A DNA stretch of 64,000 bases from Anaerolineales bacterium (GCA_015075185.1 JABTUW010000004.1:372001-436000); one strand, 5' to 3'. Numbered from the stretch's first letter, positions 1 through 8,708 are shown. A program made the numbers and translations. Notes: generated by a model from the sequence alone, not told the origin.

Positions 1-758
1 ATATTGCCCGTGCCTACAGCGACCATCGCATCCGGGCGGAACTGAAACTGGGCGGTAAAACCTGGTTTGTCGGCGCGGGCGGGCCGATGGGCCAGATGCA
101 CGCCCAACGAGCCGTTCAACTGTCGCAGCCGCCCGCTCTCATTCTCTGCACCGATCTGGTCCAGGAGCGGTTGCAGGCGCTGGACGACATGCTCGGGGCG
201 GAGGCGCGCGCCAAAGGGATCAAATTTGTCTGTTTATCGGCCCAAGAGGCGGACTATCAGCAGCGGCTGGCCGAGCTGGCCGGGGCCGGCTTTGACGATA
301 TTATTGGCCTGGTGCCGGTCCCGCCGGTGATCAGCGAGTCGGCGGCTTACCTGGCCCCTGAAGGCGTGATGAACGTTTTTGCCGGGGTCAAGCGGGGCAC
401 GATGGTCACGCTTGATTTGAGCGCTGTGTACCTGGAAAACAAGCGATTCATCGGCCACACTGCCTCAACCATCGAGGATCTGCGCCTGATGCTGCGTGAA
501 ACCGAAACCGGGCACCTCTCGCCCAATCGCTCGGTGGCTGCAATTGGGTCGCTCTCAGCGGCGAAAGATGGCTACCTGGCCGTGCGCGATGCCAAATTCC
601 CTGGCAAGATAGTTATCTTCCCCCACATCAAGGAATTTCCCTTGACCGCCCTACCGGAATTGAAAGAGAAACTGCCGACCGTCTATGCCAAGCTAAAAGA
701 TGGCCATGAATGGACAATTGAAGCGGAGAAAGAATTTTTGGAGTTGATGCTGCCGTAA
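1..758 (+). CDS. Zinc-type alcohol dehydrogenase-like protein, C-terminal part (5' end outside window)
   Basis: The reading frame is open from base 3, so the gene begins upstream of the window. The visible part holds a Rossmann-type nucleotide-binding segment starting with GGKTWFVGAGGPMG and a C-terminal tail that is almost the same as the end of the 1748-3505 protein, its paralog. It probably oxidises or reduces a sugar, polyol or sugar phosphate with NAD(P). It lies just upstream of a sorbitol-6-phosphate dehydrogenase-like gene, and a hairpin terminator (783-840) follows the stop. Whether it shares the duplicated Rossmann domain of the paralog cannot be seen. SorE-like L-sorbose-1-phosphate reductase is one possibility, not demonstrated. 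Confidence 0.8.
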   Translation, partial: IARAYSDHRIRAELKLGGKTWFVGAGGPMGQMHAQRAVQLSQPPALILCTDLVQERLQALDDMLGAEARAKGIKFVCLSAQEADYQQRLAELAGAGFDDIIGLVPVPPVISESAAYLAPEGVMNVFAGVKRGTMVTLDLSAVYLENKRFIGHTASTIEDLRLMLRETETGHLSPNRSVAAIGSLSAAKDGYLAVRDAKFPGKIVIFPHIKEFPLTALPELKEKLPTVYAKLKDGHEWTIEAEKEFLELMLP

Positions 759-782
759 GGAAGGAGGATTGGAAGGTTGGAG

Positions 783-840
783 GGCTGGAAGATTGGGAGG
801 GCGGCATCCTTCCAGTCTTCCAATCTTCCAGCCTTTCTTT
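783..840 (+). terminator. Hairpin terminator made of a word-like repeat
   Basis: A 14-bp perfect stem (783-796 with 820-833; arm GGCTGGAAGATTGG) is followed by TTTCTTT. The gap is built from near-repeats of the word ggaaggctggaagattgg. It separates the first dehydrogenase from the SDR gene. Confidence 0.65.
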
Positions 841-848
841 GAGAAATT

Positions 849-1640
849 ATGACCAAATTACTACAAGACCGCATCGCCCTTGTCACCGGGGGAGCGCAGG
901 GACTGGGCCAGGCGCTTTGCCAGCGTTTGGCGGCCGAAGGCTGTCACGTGGTTGTGGCAGATTTGAATGGGGAAGCGGCTATTGCCACCGCTGCTGAAAT
1001 TGCCGCTGCAACAGACCGGCAAACGATGGGCATCAAGGTAGATGTGACCGATGAAACTCAAGTCGAGACAATGGTCGCTAAAATCCTGGCTAAGTTCGGG
1101 CGGCTCGATATTGCCGTGTCTAACGCCGGAATTCTCATCGCCGAAGAGATCACCGAATTTCCGGCAGAAAAGTGGCGGGCGGTGCTGAACGTTAATTTAT
1201 TTGGCTACTTCCTGACCGCCAAACATGTCGCCCGGCCGATGAAGGCTCAAAAAAGCGGGGTGATTATTCAGATCAACTCCAAATCGGGCAAAAAAGGGAG
1301 TTTCAAAAATTCCGCTTACGCCGCCAGCAAATTTGGCGGTATCGGCCTGACCCAGAGCATTGCCCTGGATTTGGCCGAGTTTGGAGTGCGGGTCAATGCC
1401 GTTTGCCCCGGCAATTTGCTCGACTCGCCGCTGTGGGTAAACTCTTTGTACAGCCAATATGCCAAGAAATGGGGCATTACCGAAGCTGAGGTGCGCCAGA
1501 AATACATTGACCAGGTGCCGATGAAACGCGGCTGCACCTATGAAGATGTCTGTAATGTCGTCGTCTTCCTGGCCTCCGACCAATCCAGCTACATGACCGG
1601 CCAGGCGATCAATGTCACCGGTGGCCAGGAAATGCGCTAA
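849..1640 (+). CDS. srlD: SDR oxidoreductase, sorbitol-6-phosphate 2-dehydrogenase-like
   Basis: A 263-residue short-chain dehydrogenase. The NAD-binding glycine motif is at residues 14-20 (GGAQGLG), the NAG motif at 92-94, and the catalytic Tyr157 and Lys161 lie in SAYAASK. The stretch around residues 143-200 (NSKSGKKGS, ALDLAEFGVRVNAVCPGNLL) and the tail KRGCTYEDV...TGQAINVTGGQEM closely follow the enterobacterial SrlD pattern, which converts sorbitol 6-phosphate to fructose 6-phosphate. It sits between two paralogous zinc dehydrogenases, which supports a role in polyol or ketose-phosphate catabolism. No PTS is seen nearby, so the phosphorylated substrate would have to come from a kinase; a free polyol could also be the substrate. 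Confidence 0.8.
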   Translation: MTKLLQDRIALVTGGAQGLGQALCQRLAAEGCHVVVADLNGEAAIATAAEIAAATDRQTMGIKVDVTDETQVETMVAKILAKFGRLDIAVSNAGILIAEEITEFPAEKWRAVLNVNLFGYFLTAKHVARPMKAQKSGVIIQINSKSGKKGSFKNSAYAASKFGGIGLTQSIALDLAEFGVRVNAVCPGNLLDSPLWVNSLYSQYAKKWGITEAEVRQKYIDQVPMKRGCTYEDVCNVVVFLASDQSSYMTGQAINVTGGQEMR

Positions 1641-1641
1641 C

Positions 1642-1715
1642 TCGACCGCCGACCGATGACCACCGACTGCCGACGGGACTGAATGGCGGTCGGCCGTCGG
1701 CGGTCGGTGGTCCTT
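1642..1715. repeat. Word-repeat hairpin (accgccgacc family)
   Basis: The gap is built from variants of accgccgaccgccgactg on the left and their complement on the right. A perfect 10-bp stem pairs 1658-1667 (GACCACCGAC) with 1703-1712. The same word family recurs near 3515-3574, 28172-28206 and 45893-45915. Confidence 0.7.
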
Positions 1716-1747
1716 GTTTAACCTTCTCTGTGGGGGAATCTGCCAAT

Positions 1748-3505
1748 ATGGTTGACAAATTAGAACTGTACCACCGGGCCGCGATCCAGAGCCGCGAGAA
1801 TCGCTTATGGCCGCTCTATGGCGCCGGTTTCGAAAACCTGGGCCGCAATGGCCGGCCGATTGCGGTAGATATACCCAGCTACGGGCCGGACGAACTCCTG
1901 GTGCGGCACGACGCCTGCGGTATTTGTTTTTCCGATATCAAAGTCATCAACGCCGGGGAGCAGCATCCACGTATCTTTCGCGATATGAAAAAAGAGCCGG
2001 TGGTGCTGGGCCACGAAGTGACCCTGACTATCGTTGGGGTGGGCGAACATTTAGCCGGCCAATACAAGGTCGGGGACCGTTTTATTGTCCAGGCCGATGT
2101 TTACTACGGCGGAATCAACTATGCCTATGGTTATATGATTCAGGGCGGTATGTCCCAGTACAGTGTCATTGGTGAGCGGGTGCTGCATGGCGACGAGGGC
2201 AATTACCTTATCCCCGTGCAGCCGCAGACCGGTTATGCCGAAAGCGCCCTGGTCGAGCCGTGGGCCTGCGTGGTGGCAACCTATAACCAGACTTATCGGA
2301 CCGGGTTGAAGCCGGGCGGTGTTACCTGGATCATCGGCACGCCCCAGGCCAGGGAAGATTACTTTTTCAGCGCCGGCCTGGACGAGGCGAACCACCCGGC
2401 CCGGCTGGTCATGAGCAACGTGCCGCCCGCTTTTGCCAACCGGCTGCGCGAGCAGGCGGCCCGGCTGTCCATCGAAGTGGTGGAGCTGCCGCTGGAACGG
2501 CAAAAGAGTTACGATGAGCGGCTGCGCCACGAAGCCGCAGTGATCCATTTTGACCCGCTGCCGCCCGAGTTTGACGACATTATTATCCTCGGTCCCGACC
2601 CCGATATCATCGAAGCGGTCAGCCCGCACCTGGCCCACTTTGGTATTGTCGCCATTATGGCCGACACGCCGCTGCCCCGGCTGGTGCAGGTGGATATTGG
2701 CCAGGTTCACTATCACCGCTCGCTTTATATCGGCGGTTCCGGCCCCGATATTGCCCAGGTCTATCGCCGCCAGCCTGTCCGTTCTCACTTAAAAGCGGGC
2801 GGTAAAACCTGGCTGGTTGGCGCCGGGGGACCGATGGGCCACATGCACGTCCAGTGGGCGCTGCAATTGGACCAGCCACCAGCGGCTCTGCTCTGCACAG
2901 CCCTCACCTGGCACCGCCTGCAAACCATCGAAAGTGAATTTTGGGCCAGAGCCAGGACCGAGAATGTAAATTTCACCTGTCTCAGCGCCGACGATGGAGT
3001 TTATCGGGAGCGACTGGCCGAGGTGGCCGGCGACGGCTTTGACGATATTATTGTCCTGGCTCCCTCTGCTGAGGCCGTGGCCGATGCCGCCGCCTACCTG
3101 GCTCCAGGCGGGGTCATGAATGTCTTTGCCGGCCTTAAGCGGGGCACGATGGTCGCGCTCGATTTAAACTTAGTTTGCCAGCGCGATATTCGCATTATCG
3201 GCCACTCCGGTTCAACCATTCCCGATATGCGCTTGATGCTGGAACATGTAGAAAGCGGCCGCTTATCGCCTAATCACACGGTGGCAGCGGTTGGCTCGCT
3301 TGAAGCGGCTCGAGCCGGGTATGAGGCGGTTCGTGAGGCAACATTTCCGGGGAAAGTTGTTATTTTTCCCCATATCAAAGAATTTCCACTGACTCCTTTA
3401 ACCCAGTTGAACGATAGACTGCCCACCGTTTATGCTAAATTGAATAAAGGTCGGGAATGGACCCTTGAGGCGGAGCAGGAATTTTTACGGTTGATGTTGC
3501 CCTGA
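1748..3505 (+). CDS. Zinc-type dehydrogenase with two tandem Rossmann-like domains
   Basis: The ATG at 1748 is preferred over the GTG at 1730 because TGGGGGA lies about 10 nt upstream of it. The 585-residue protein is much longer than the usual 340-400 residues. It has a GroES-like zinc domain (CGICFSD near residues 57-62, GHE near 89) with no CxxCxxC structural zinc lobe. Two Rossmann-like segments follow: one at about 190-332 (GGVTWIIG, then FDDIIILGP) with a degenerate glycine motif, and one at about 351-490 (GGKTWLVGAGGPMG, then FDDIIVLAP) with an intact one. The two halves align throughout, which indicates an internal duplication. It is a paralog of the partial gene at the left edge. A polyol, sugar or sugar-phosphate substrate is likely from the context. 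Confidence 0.8.
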   Translation: MVDKLELYHRAAIQSRENRLWPLYGAGFENLGRNGRPIAVDIPSYGPDELLVRHDACGICFSDIKVINAGEQHPRIFRDMKKEPVVLGHEVTLTIVGVGEHLAGQYKVGDRFIVQADVYYGGINYAYGYMIQGGMSQYSVIGERVLHGDEGNYLIPVQPQTGYAESALVEPWACVVATYNQTYRTGLKPGGVTWIIGTPQAREDYFFSAGLDEANHPARLVMSNVPPAFANRLREQAARLSIEVVELPLERQKSYDERLRHEAAVIHFDPLPPEFDDIIILGPDPDIIEAVSPHLAHFGIVAIMADTPLPRLVQVDIGQVHYHRSLYIGGSGPDIAQVYRRQPVRSHLKAGGKTWLVGAGGPMGHMHVQWALQLDQPPAALLCTALTWHRLQTIESEFWARARTENVNFTCLSADDGVYRERLAEVAGDGFDDIIVLAPSAEAVADAAAYLAPGGVMNVFAGLKRGTMVALDLNLVCQRDIRIIGHSGSTIPDMRLMLEHVESGRLSPNHTVAAVGSLEAARAGYEAVREATFPGKVVIFPHIKEFPLTPLTQLNDRLPTVYAKLNKGREWTLEAEQEFLRLMLP

Positions 3506-3514
3506 TAACTGCTG

Positions 3515-3582
3515 GCTGCCAACAAACGAATGCTGCTGACTGGCAGCGGTCGGTGACTATCGGTCGGCAGTCACTTTTAATT
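3515..3582 (+). terminator. Word-repeat hairpins, probable terminator
   Basis: GCTGCCA (3515-3521) pairs with 3541-3547, and GTGACT (3553-3558) pairs with AGTCAC (3569-3574), followed by TTTTAATT. The repeat belongs to the cggtcggcagt family and closes the dehydrogenase unit. Confidence 0.5.
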
Positions 3583-3628
3583 CGAGGAGATTTTTAGATT
3601 TACATTTATTCAACTAGGACTTGAATTT

Positions 3629-3657
3629 TTGACAAGTTAACGCTTTTGTGTTATCTT
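3629..3657 (+). promoter_or_regulatory. Sigma-70-type promoter of the lacI/sugar ABC operon
   Basis: TTGACA at 3629-3634 and TATCTT at 3652-3657 are separated by 17 bp, close to the housekeeping consensus. The predicted start of transcription falls at about 3664, inside the palindrome that follows, and about 90 nt upstream of the regulator gene. Confidence 0.8.
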
Positions 3658-3658
3658 T

Positions 3659-3690
3659 TTGCGCAACCGCTTACGTAAGCGGTTGCGCAA
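3659..3690. promoter_or_regulatory. LacI-family operator, perfect 32-bp palindrome
   Basis: Two 16-base arms (TTGCGCAACCGCTTAC and its exact complement) meet at a central CG, the standard layout for LacI-family operators. The site begins 2 bp after the -10 box, so a bound repressor would block RNA polymerase. The adjacent LacI-type regulator at 3754 is the obvious ligand, giving autoregulation and control of the importer. Confidence 0.85.
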
Positions 3691-3753
3691 CATTAACTAA
3701 TGTCCTCCCAGCAATTATACGCTTAGAAAACACTACAAGGATGTAGTCTCTCA

Positions 3754-4851
3754 ATGGCTAGAGTAAATATTCGAGACGTAGCTGACCGGGCCGGGGTTTC
3801 GACAGCAACCGTCTCGCATGTTATCAATCAGACTCGTTTTGTCCGCGAAGAAACACGACGAAAAGTGTTGGAAGCGGTTGAAGCCCTCAATTACCATCCC
3901 AGCACCATTGCCCGCGGACTGGCCACAAATACCACTCAAACAATTGGCCTGATAATTTCAGACATCACGAATCCTTTTTTTACGGCGGTGGCTCGTGGTG
4001 TTGAGGATGAATTTAACCAGTTTGGTTACCATACCATCTTCTGCAACACCGATGAGGATTCCGCCCGTGAGGATGAATATCTCCGCCTGCTTTTTGCCCA
4101 CCAAATTGATGGTTTAATTATTGCCCCTACCGGTGTCCATTCAGATCGTCTGCTACGGATAGCTGAAGCTGAGATACCTATTGTCCTGTTGGACCGCGCC
4201 GCACCCGGTATTACGGCTCCCCTGGTTCATGTGGATAACGAAGGGGGCGCTTATCAAGCCACCCGCTATCTCATTGAGTTGGGCCACCGCCGCATCGGTA
4301 TTCTCACCGGCATGGAAACCATCTCCACTTTAGGGATGCGGGTCAGTGGCTACAGACGTGCCTTACAAGAGGCAGGTATCTCGATTGATGAAGCCCTGAT
4401 TATCCGCGCCGATCCTCGCTTTCATAAAAACCAGCTCTATCCAAGCGACTCGCTCCTGTGGGGGTCTATCACCAATTTGCAAATGACGCCGAATGCCTTT
4501 CTGGCGCTGCAAAAATTACTGGATTTGCCGGACCGGCCCACCGCCCTATTTGTAACTAACAACCAAATGACCCTGGGAACGTTGCACGCCTTTAAAGAAA
4601 GAAAACTTCATTGTCCTGAGGATATCTCGCTGGTTAGTTTTGACGATCACGACTGGGCGCCGCTGTTTGCGCCGCCCTTGACCGTGGTCCGCCAGCCAAC
4701 CTATCAACTGGGGCAAACGGCAGCCAAGCTATTGCTGAAAATGATCAACCACCAGGAATTTGAGAATCCTTCTCCCTTACCGGTCGAGTTAATCATCAGA
4801 GAGTCATGCGCTAAATTGTCAGCTCATGCTCCCTTAAAAGTGGCCGCATGA
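3754..4851 (+). CDS. LacI family transcriptional regulator
   Basis: A 365-residue repressor. The N-terminal helix-turn-helix (residues 2-25, VNIRDVADRAGVSTATVSHVIN) and hinge helix (about 48-60, NYHPSTIARGLAT) are typical. A periplasmic-binding-protein-like sensor domain follows (IGLIISDITNPFF, GLIIAPTG, HRRIGILTG, SLVSFDD). It binds a sugar effector in the cytoplasm and most likely controls its own operon through the palindrome at 3659-3690. The ABC importer starts 35 bp downstream on the same strand, so regulator and importer probably share a transcript. The inducer is unknown; a pentose or polyol taken up by this importer is likely. Confidence 0.95.
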   Translation: MARVNIRDVADRAGVSTATVSHVINQTRFVREETRRKVLEAVEALNYHPSTIARGLATNTTQTIGLIISDITNPFFTAVARGVEDEFNQFGYHTIFCNTDEDSAREDEYLRLLFAHQIDGLIIAPTGVHSDRLLRIAEAEIPIVLLDRAAPGITAPLVHVDNEGGAYQATRYLIELGHRRIGILTGMETISTLGMRVSGYRRALQEAGISIDEALIIRADPRFHKNQLYPSDSLLWGSITNLQMTPNAFLALQKLLDLPDRPTALFVTNNQMTLGTLHAFKERKLHCPEDISLVSFDDHDWAPLFAPPLTVVRQPTYQLGQTAAKLLLKMINHQEFENPSPLPVELIIRESCAKLSAHAPLKVAA

Positions 4852-4886
4852 AGTGTAAATTATCTTTAGGAGGTGGAAGATAACCT

Positions 4887-6416
4887 ATGCCTGAAACCTT
4901 AGTTTTGATGGAAGGGATAGAAAAGAGTTTTCCCGGCGTCCATGCGCTCAGCCAATGCCGTTTTGATCTCCGCCCTGGCGAAGTGCATGCCCTGGTTGGT
5001 GAAAACGGGGCCGGCAAATCTACATTGATGAAAGTGCTCACCGGTATTTACCCTAAAGATGCAGGCCGTATCTTTTATAAGGGTACGGAAGTCGAAGTTC
5101 CCAATCCCAGAGCAGCCTTAAACCTGGGTATCAGCATGATCCACCAGGAACTCAACTTGATGCCTCATCTCACGGTAGCTCAGAATATTTTCATCGGGCG
5201 CGAGCCGCGCAAAGGCAATTTTTTGTTGGACGAAAAAGCCATCAACGAAAAAACGCAGCAGTTGCTCAATATGATGCACCTGAAGCTGGACCCTCGCAGT
5301 AAGGTGGCAAATCTGACCGTTGCCATGCAGCAGATGGTAGAAATCGCCAAGGCTCTGTCTTTAAATGCTGAAGTGCTGATTATGGACGAGCCGACGGCGG
5401 CATTAACCGATACGGAAATAGAAGAACTCTTCCGGATCATCCGCCAACTGCGGGATCGGGGCGCGGGCATTATTCATATTTCCCACCGCCTGGAAGAACT
5501 TAAACAAATTTCCGACCGAATCACGGTGATGCGGGATGGCCGCTATATTGATACTGTGCCAACTCAAGAAGTCACCATTGACCGGATCATCAGTATGATG
5601 GTTGGCCGAACAATATATGAGTCTGCGCCCGAAGTCCCGGAAAATCCCAGCCAGGAGGCGGTGCTTGAGGTAAAAAATCTCAACCGGGGTAATGCCATCA
5701 AGAATGTCAGCTTTAATCTGAAAAAGGGTGAAATTCTGGGCTTTTCGGGGTTGGTGGGGGCCGGGCGCACCGAGGTGGCGCGAGCAATTTTTGGCGCGGA
5801 TAGTGCTGACTCAGGCGAAATTTATATCGAGGGTCAAAAAGTTCGCATTAAGAGTCCGACCGATGCGGTGAAATACGGCATTGGTTATCTTTCTGAGGAC
5901 CGGAAGCGCTACGGCCTGGCCTTGGGTTTGGACGTGGAAACCAATATCGTGCTGGCGACCCTGAAAAAGTTCCTGGGATTTCTGGGTTGGGTCAATCAAG
6001 GGGGGACGCGCACGACGGCGGAGCATTTTGTCAGCGCGCTCGCTATTAAAACGCCGGGATTGCAGCAGCGAGTCAAGAACCTTTCCGGCGGCAACCAGCA
6101 GAAGGTTGTCATCGGCAAGTGGTTGACCCGTGATTGCAACATCCTGATCTTTGACGAACCGACGCGCGGGATTGATGTGGGAGCCAAGAGCGAGATTTAC
6201 CGGTTGCTCAACGACCTGGCCCAGCAGGGCAAATCCATTATCATGATTTCGTCAGAACTGCCGGAAATCCTGCGTATGAGCCATCGGATTATTGTCATGT
6301 GCGAAGGCCGCATCACCGGTGAACTCAGCAGTGCTGAGGCCACCCAAGAAAAAATTATGACCTATGCCACTCAACGTGGTGAAGCCACTCTAATTACGGC
6401 ATCAGGGAGTGCCTAA
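4887..6416 (+). CDS. Sugar ABC importer, fused ATP-binding protein (RbsA type)
   Basis: A 509-residue protein with two ATPase halves, the normal length for RbsA, XylG or MglA. The first half has Walker A GENGAGKST (residues 38-46) and Walker B VLIMDEPTAALT. The second has the family's degenerate Walker A (GLVGAGRTEV), an intact signature LSGGNQQKV and FDEPTRGIDVG. It powers uptake of a monosaccharide through the permease encoded 2 bp downstream. AGGAGGTGG lies about 10 nt before the ATG. It forms one operon with the LacI regulator and permease. The family does not fix the sugar; the nearby polyol, xylulose-type and fucose enzymes give candidates. Confidence 0.95.
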   Translation: MPETLVLMEGIEKSFPGVHALSQCRFDLRPGEVHALVGENGAGKSTLMKVLTGIYPKDAGRIFYKGTEVEVPNPRAALNLGISMIHQELNLMPHLTVAQNIFIGREPRKGNFLLDEKAINEKTQQLLNMMHLKLDPRSKVANLTVAMQQMVEIAKALSLNAEVLIMDEPTAALTDTEIEELFRIIRQLRDRGAGIIHISHRLEELKQISDRITVMRDGRYIDTVPTQEVTIDRIISMMVGRTIYESAPEVPENPSQEAVLEVKNLNRGNAIKNVSFNLKKGEILGFSGLVGAGRTEVARAIFGADSADSGEIYIEGQKVRIKSPTDAVKYGIGYLSEDRKRYGLALGLDVETNIVLATLKKFLGFLGWVNQGGTRTTAEHFVSALAIKTPGLQQRVKNLSGGNQQKVVIGKWLTRDCNILIFDEPTRGIDVGAKSEIYRLLNDLAQQGKSIIMISSELPEILRMSHRIIVMCEGRITGELSSAEATQEKIMTYATQRGEATLITASGSA

Positions 6417-6418
6417 CT

Positions 6419-7396
6419 ATGGAAACTACTGTCGCCCCAAAAAGATCTATGCTTCGCTCGGATGCTATGCAGCGGCTGCTGGCATTTGGAGCCTTAATTC
6501 TCTTGTTCGTTGTGTTTTCGATAGCTTCACCATACTTTTTTACCTTTGACAATGTCATTGGCATCTTCCTGGCGACGGCGGTTAACGGGCTGCTGGCCCT
6601 GGGGGTCACGTTTGTTATTATCACCGGCGGTATTGATTTGTCCATTGGAACGGTGATGACGCTGGCCTCGGTGATGGCCGGGGTCTTTATCACCTTCTGG
6701 GGGCTGCCGGTGCCTCTGGGTGTATTGGCCGGGTTAGTTACCGGCGCGCTGTGCGGCCTGGTCAATGGGGTGATTATTGCCAAGCTGAATATGCCGCCTT
6801 TTGTGGCTACACTGGGTATGTTATATGTAGCCAAGGGACTTTCCCTGGTCATTTCCGGCCTAAAGCCCATCTATTTCGATGAGACGCCCGCTTACCGGAC
6901 GATTGCTATGGGTTCGATCGTTCCTGGTATTGAGATCCCGAATGCCGTCCTGGTTTTATTCGGCGCGGCCATTATTGCCAGCCTGGTTCTCACCCAGACG
7001 GTTTTGGGCCGTTATACTTTTGCCCTGGGTAGTAACGAGGAAGCGACCCGTCTCTCCGGGGTTAATACCGGTACCTGGAAGATTATCGTCTACACGCTCG
7101 GCGGTCTGTTTGCGGGCCTGGCTGGCGTCGTCGTTTCGGCCCGTATTAACTCGGCCCAGCCGTCGCTGGGACAGGGGTATGAGTTGGACGCCATCGCGGC
7201 GGCAGTAATTGGCGGCACCTCTCTGAGCGGGGGTGAAGGCACTATTCTGGGGACGATCATTGGCGCATTCATCATCAGCACGCTAAACAATGGGCTGCGC
7301 ATCCTGTCGGTGCCTCAAGAGTGGCAAATCGTCATTACCGGCGTCATCCTGATCCTAGCTGTGTACCTGGATATTATTCGACGCCGCCAAAAATAA
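6419..7396 (+). CDS. Sugar ABC importer permease (RbsC type)
   Basis: A 325-residue integral membrane protein, mostly hydrophobic helices, with the RbsC/XylH hallmarks VTFVIITGGIDLSIG, GLVNGVIIAKLNMPPFVATLGM and the C-terminal AAAVIGGTSLSGGEGTILGT. It would form the homodimeric channel for the ATPase encoded just upstream (2-bp gap). The binding protein follows after a 236-bp gap that contains repeats, so the three genes make one complete CUT2-type importer. Confidence 0.95.
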   Translation: METTVAPKRSMLRSDAMQRLLAFGALILLFVVFSIASPYFFTFDNVIGIFLATAVNGLLALGVTFVIITGGIDLSIGTVMTLASVMAGVFITFWGLPVPLGVLAGLVTGALCGLVNGVIIAKLNMPPFVATLGMLYVAKGLSLVISGLKPIYFDETPAYRTIAMGSIVPGIEIPNAVLVLFGAAIIASLVLTQTVLGRYTFALGSNEEATRLSGVNTGTWKIIVYTLGGLFAGLAGVVVSARINSAQPSLGQGYELDAIAAAVIGGTSLSGGEGTILGTIIGAFIISTLNNGLRILSVPQEWQIVITGVILILAVYLDIIRRRQK

Positions 7397-7420
7397 TGTC
7401 TTTAGATGATTATCTGGTGG

Positions 7421-7535
7421 TCGCACCCTGAATAGACCAAAGCGAAGCAGAGGTCATAGAAGGGTGCGATACATCACCTGAAGCGCATCCTTCGATACGC
7501 GCTCCACTTTGTTCCGCGCTACTCAGGATGTTTAC
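7421..7535. repeat. Inverted repeat and intergenic word repeat before the binding-protein gene
   Basis: TCGCACCCT (7421-7429) pairs with AGGGTGCGA (7461-7469). A stretch of the form gcgcatccttcgatacgcg...gcgctactcaggatg follows. A stem-loop between permease and binding-protein genes could protect or separate the mRNA of the more abundant binding protein. No gene lies in 7397-7632. Confidence 0.5.
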
Positions 7536-7632
7536 TTAGTCAGTCTAAACAGTTATTACGATATATTAGGTTAATCGCTCCACTTGGAGCTTAACAATAA
7601 AATCAATTTTTTTAAGAAGAGGAGATTTAGTA

Positions 7633-8625
7633 ATGAAATCCAAAAAGCTGTTCATTCTTTTAGGACTGCTGCGTGTGGTAGCGCTGGTCGCCGCCTGTGG
7701 CGCTCAACCGGCGGCCGCTCCCCAGCAATCAGCGGGTGGCGACAGTGCCGCGGGAGCCAAACCCTACATCCCGGTGATTTCCAAGGGCTTCCAGCACCAA
7801 TTCTGGCAAGCCGTTAAGCAGGGTTCGGAGCAGGCGGCCAAGGACTTAAATGTAGATATTACCTTCGAAGGACCCGGCAGCGAGTCAGAGGTTGACAAGC
7901 AGATTGAAATGCTGCAAACCGCGCTCGATAAGAAACCCGCCGCCATCTGTTTTGCCGCGCTCGACAGCAAAGCAGCCGTCCCGCTGTTAGAGAAGGCCAA
8001 GGCGGCCAATATCCCGGTGGTCGGCTTTGACTCCGGCGTAGACAGTGATATTCCTGTCGCTACCGCCGCTACCGACAACATCGCCGCTGCCGCTTATGCC
8101 GCCGATAAGATGGCCGAGTTGGTCGGCGAAGGTGAAGTGGCAATCATTGCCCACGACCAGACCAGCCGCACCGGAATTGACCGTGTCAAAGGTTTCACCG
8201 ACCAAATTGCAGCCAAATATCCGAATATTAAGATTGTTGACACGCAGTATGGCGCTGGTGACCCCCAGAAGTCCACTGACATTGTCAAGGCTGTTATCGC
8301 CGCCCACCCTAACCTCAAAGGTTACTTTGGGGCCAACGAAGGCTCGATGAAGGGTGTCATGAACGGTGTCAAAGAGATGGGCAAAGAAGGCCAGATCGTG
8401 ATGATCGGCTACGACGCCGGCAAGCAGTTGAAGGATGAAATCCGCGCCGGCACCGTCGCCGGGGCCATCACCCAGGACCCCGTTGGCATTGGCTACAAGT
8501 GTGTTGAGGCCGCGGTCAAGGCCATCAAGGGCGAAACGGTGGAGAAAAATATTGACACCGGCTTCAAATGGTATGACAAATCCAACGTCGACTCCGAAGA
8601 GATGAAGCCTCTCCTGTACGATTAA
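7633..8625 (+). CDS. Sugar ABC importer substrate-binding lipoprotein (RbsB type)
   Basis: A 330-residue secreted protein. The signal peptide ends in a lipobox with Cys22 (LVAAC), so the mature protein is lipid-anchored, followed by a low-complexity Ala/Gln/Pro linker. The body is a type I periplasmic-binding fold with IPVISKGFQHQFWQAVKQG, IDRVKGF, GYFGANEGS and IGYDAGKQL, the usual ribose/xylose-class motifs. It delivers a sugar to the RbsA/RbsC-type proteins upstream. A strong SD (AAGAAGAGGAG) precedes the ATG. A rho-independent terminator follows at 8655-8689. Confidence 0.93.
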   Translation: MKSKKLFILLGLLRVVALVAACGAQPAAAPQQSAGGDSAAGAKPYIPVISKGFQHQFWQAVKQGSEQAAKDLNVDITFEGPGSESEVDKQIEMLQTALDKKPAAICFAALDSKAAVPLLEKAKAANIPVVGFDSGVDSDIPVATAATDNIAAAAYAADKMAELVGEGEVAIIAHDQTSRTGIDRVKGFTDQIAAKYPNIKIVDTQYGAGDPQKSTDIVKAVIAAHPNLKGYFGANEGSMKGVMNGVKEMGKEGQIVMIGYDAGKQLKDEIRAGTVAGAITQDPVGIGYKCVEAAVKAIKGETVEKNIDTGFKWYDKSNVDSEEMKPLLYD

Positions 8626-8654
8626 TCAAATATTGTCCAAGCATGGGACAAGAG

Positions 8655-8689
8655 AGGGGCTGTCCTAAAAAAAGAGGGCAGCCCCTTTT
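8655..8689 (+). terminator. Rho-independent terminator of the sugar importer operon
   Basis: AGGGGCTGTCCT (8655-8666) pairs with AGGGCAGCCCCT (8675-8686) across an A-rich loop and runs into TTTT. Confidence 0.8.
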
Positions 8690-8708
8690 GAATACAACCC
8701 CTTACCAA

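Noticed and set aside
2051..2788. Long minus-strand open frame opposite the zinc dehydrogenase
   Set aside because: It is antisense to a clear gene, has no family motif and no SD; the high third-position GC of the real gene creates such frames.
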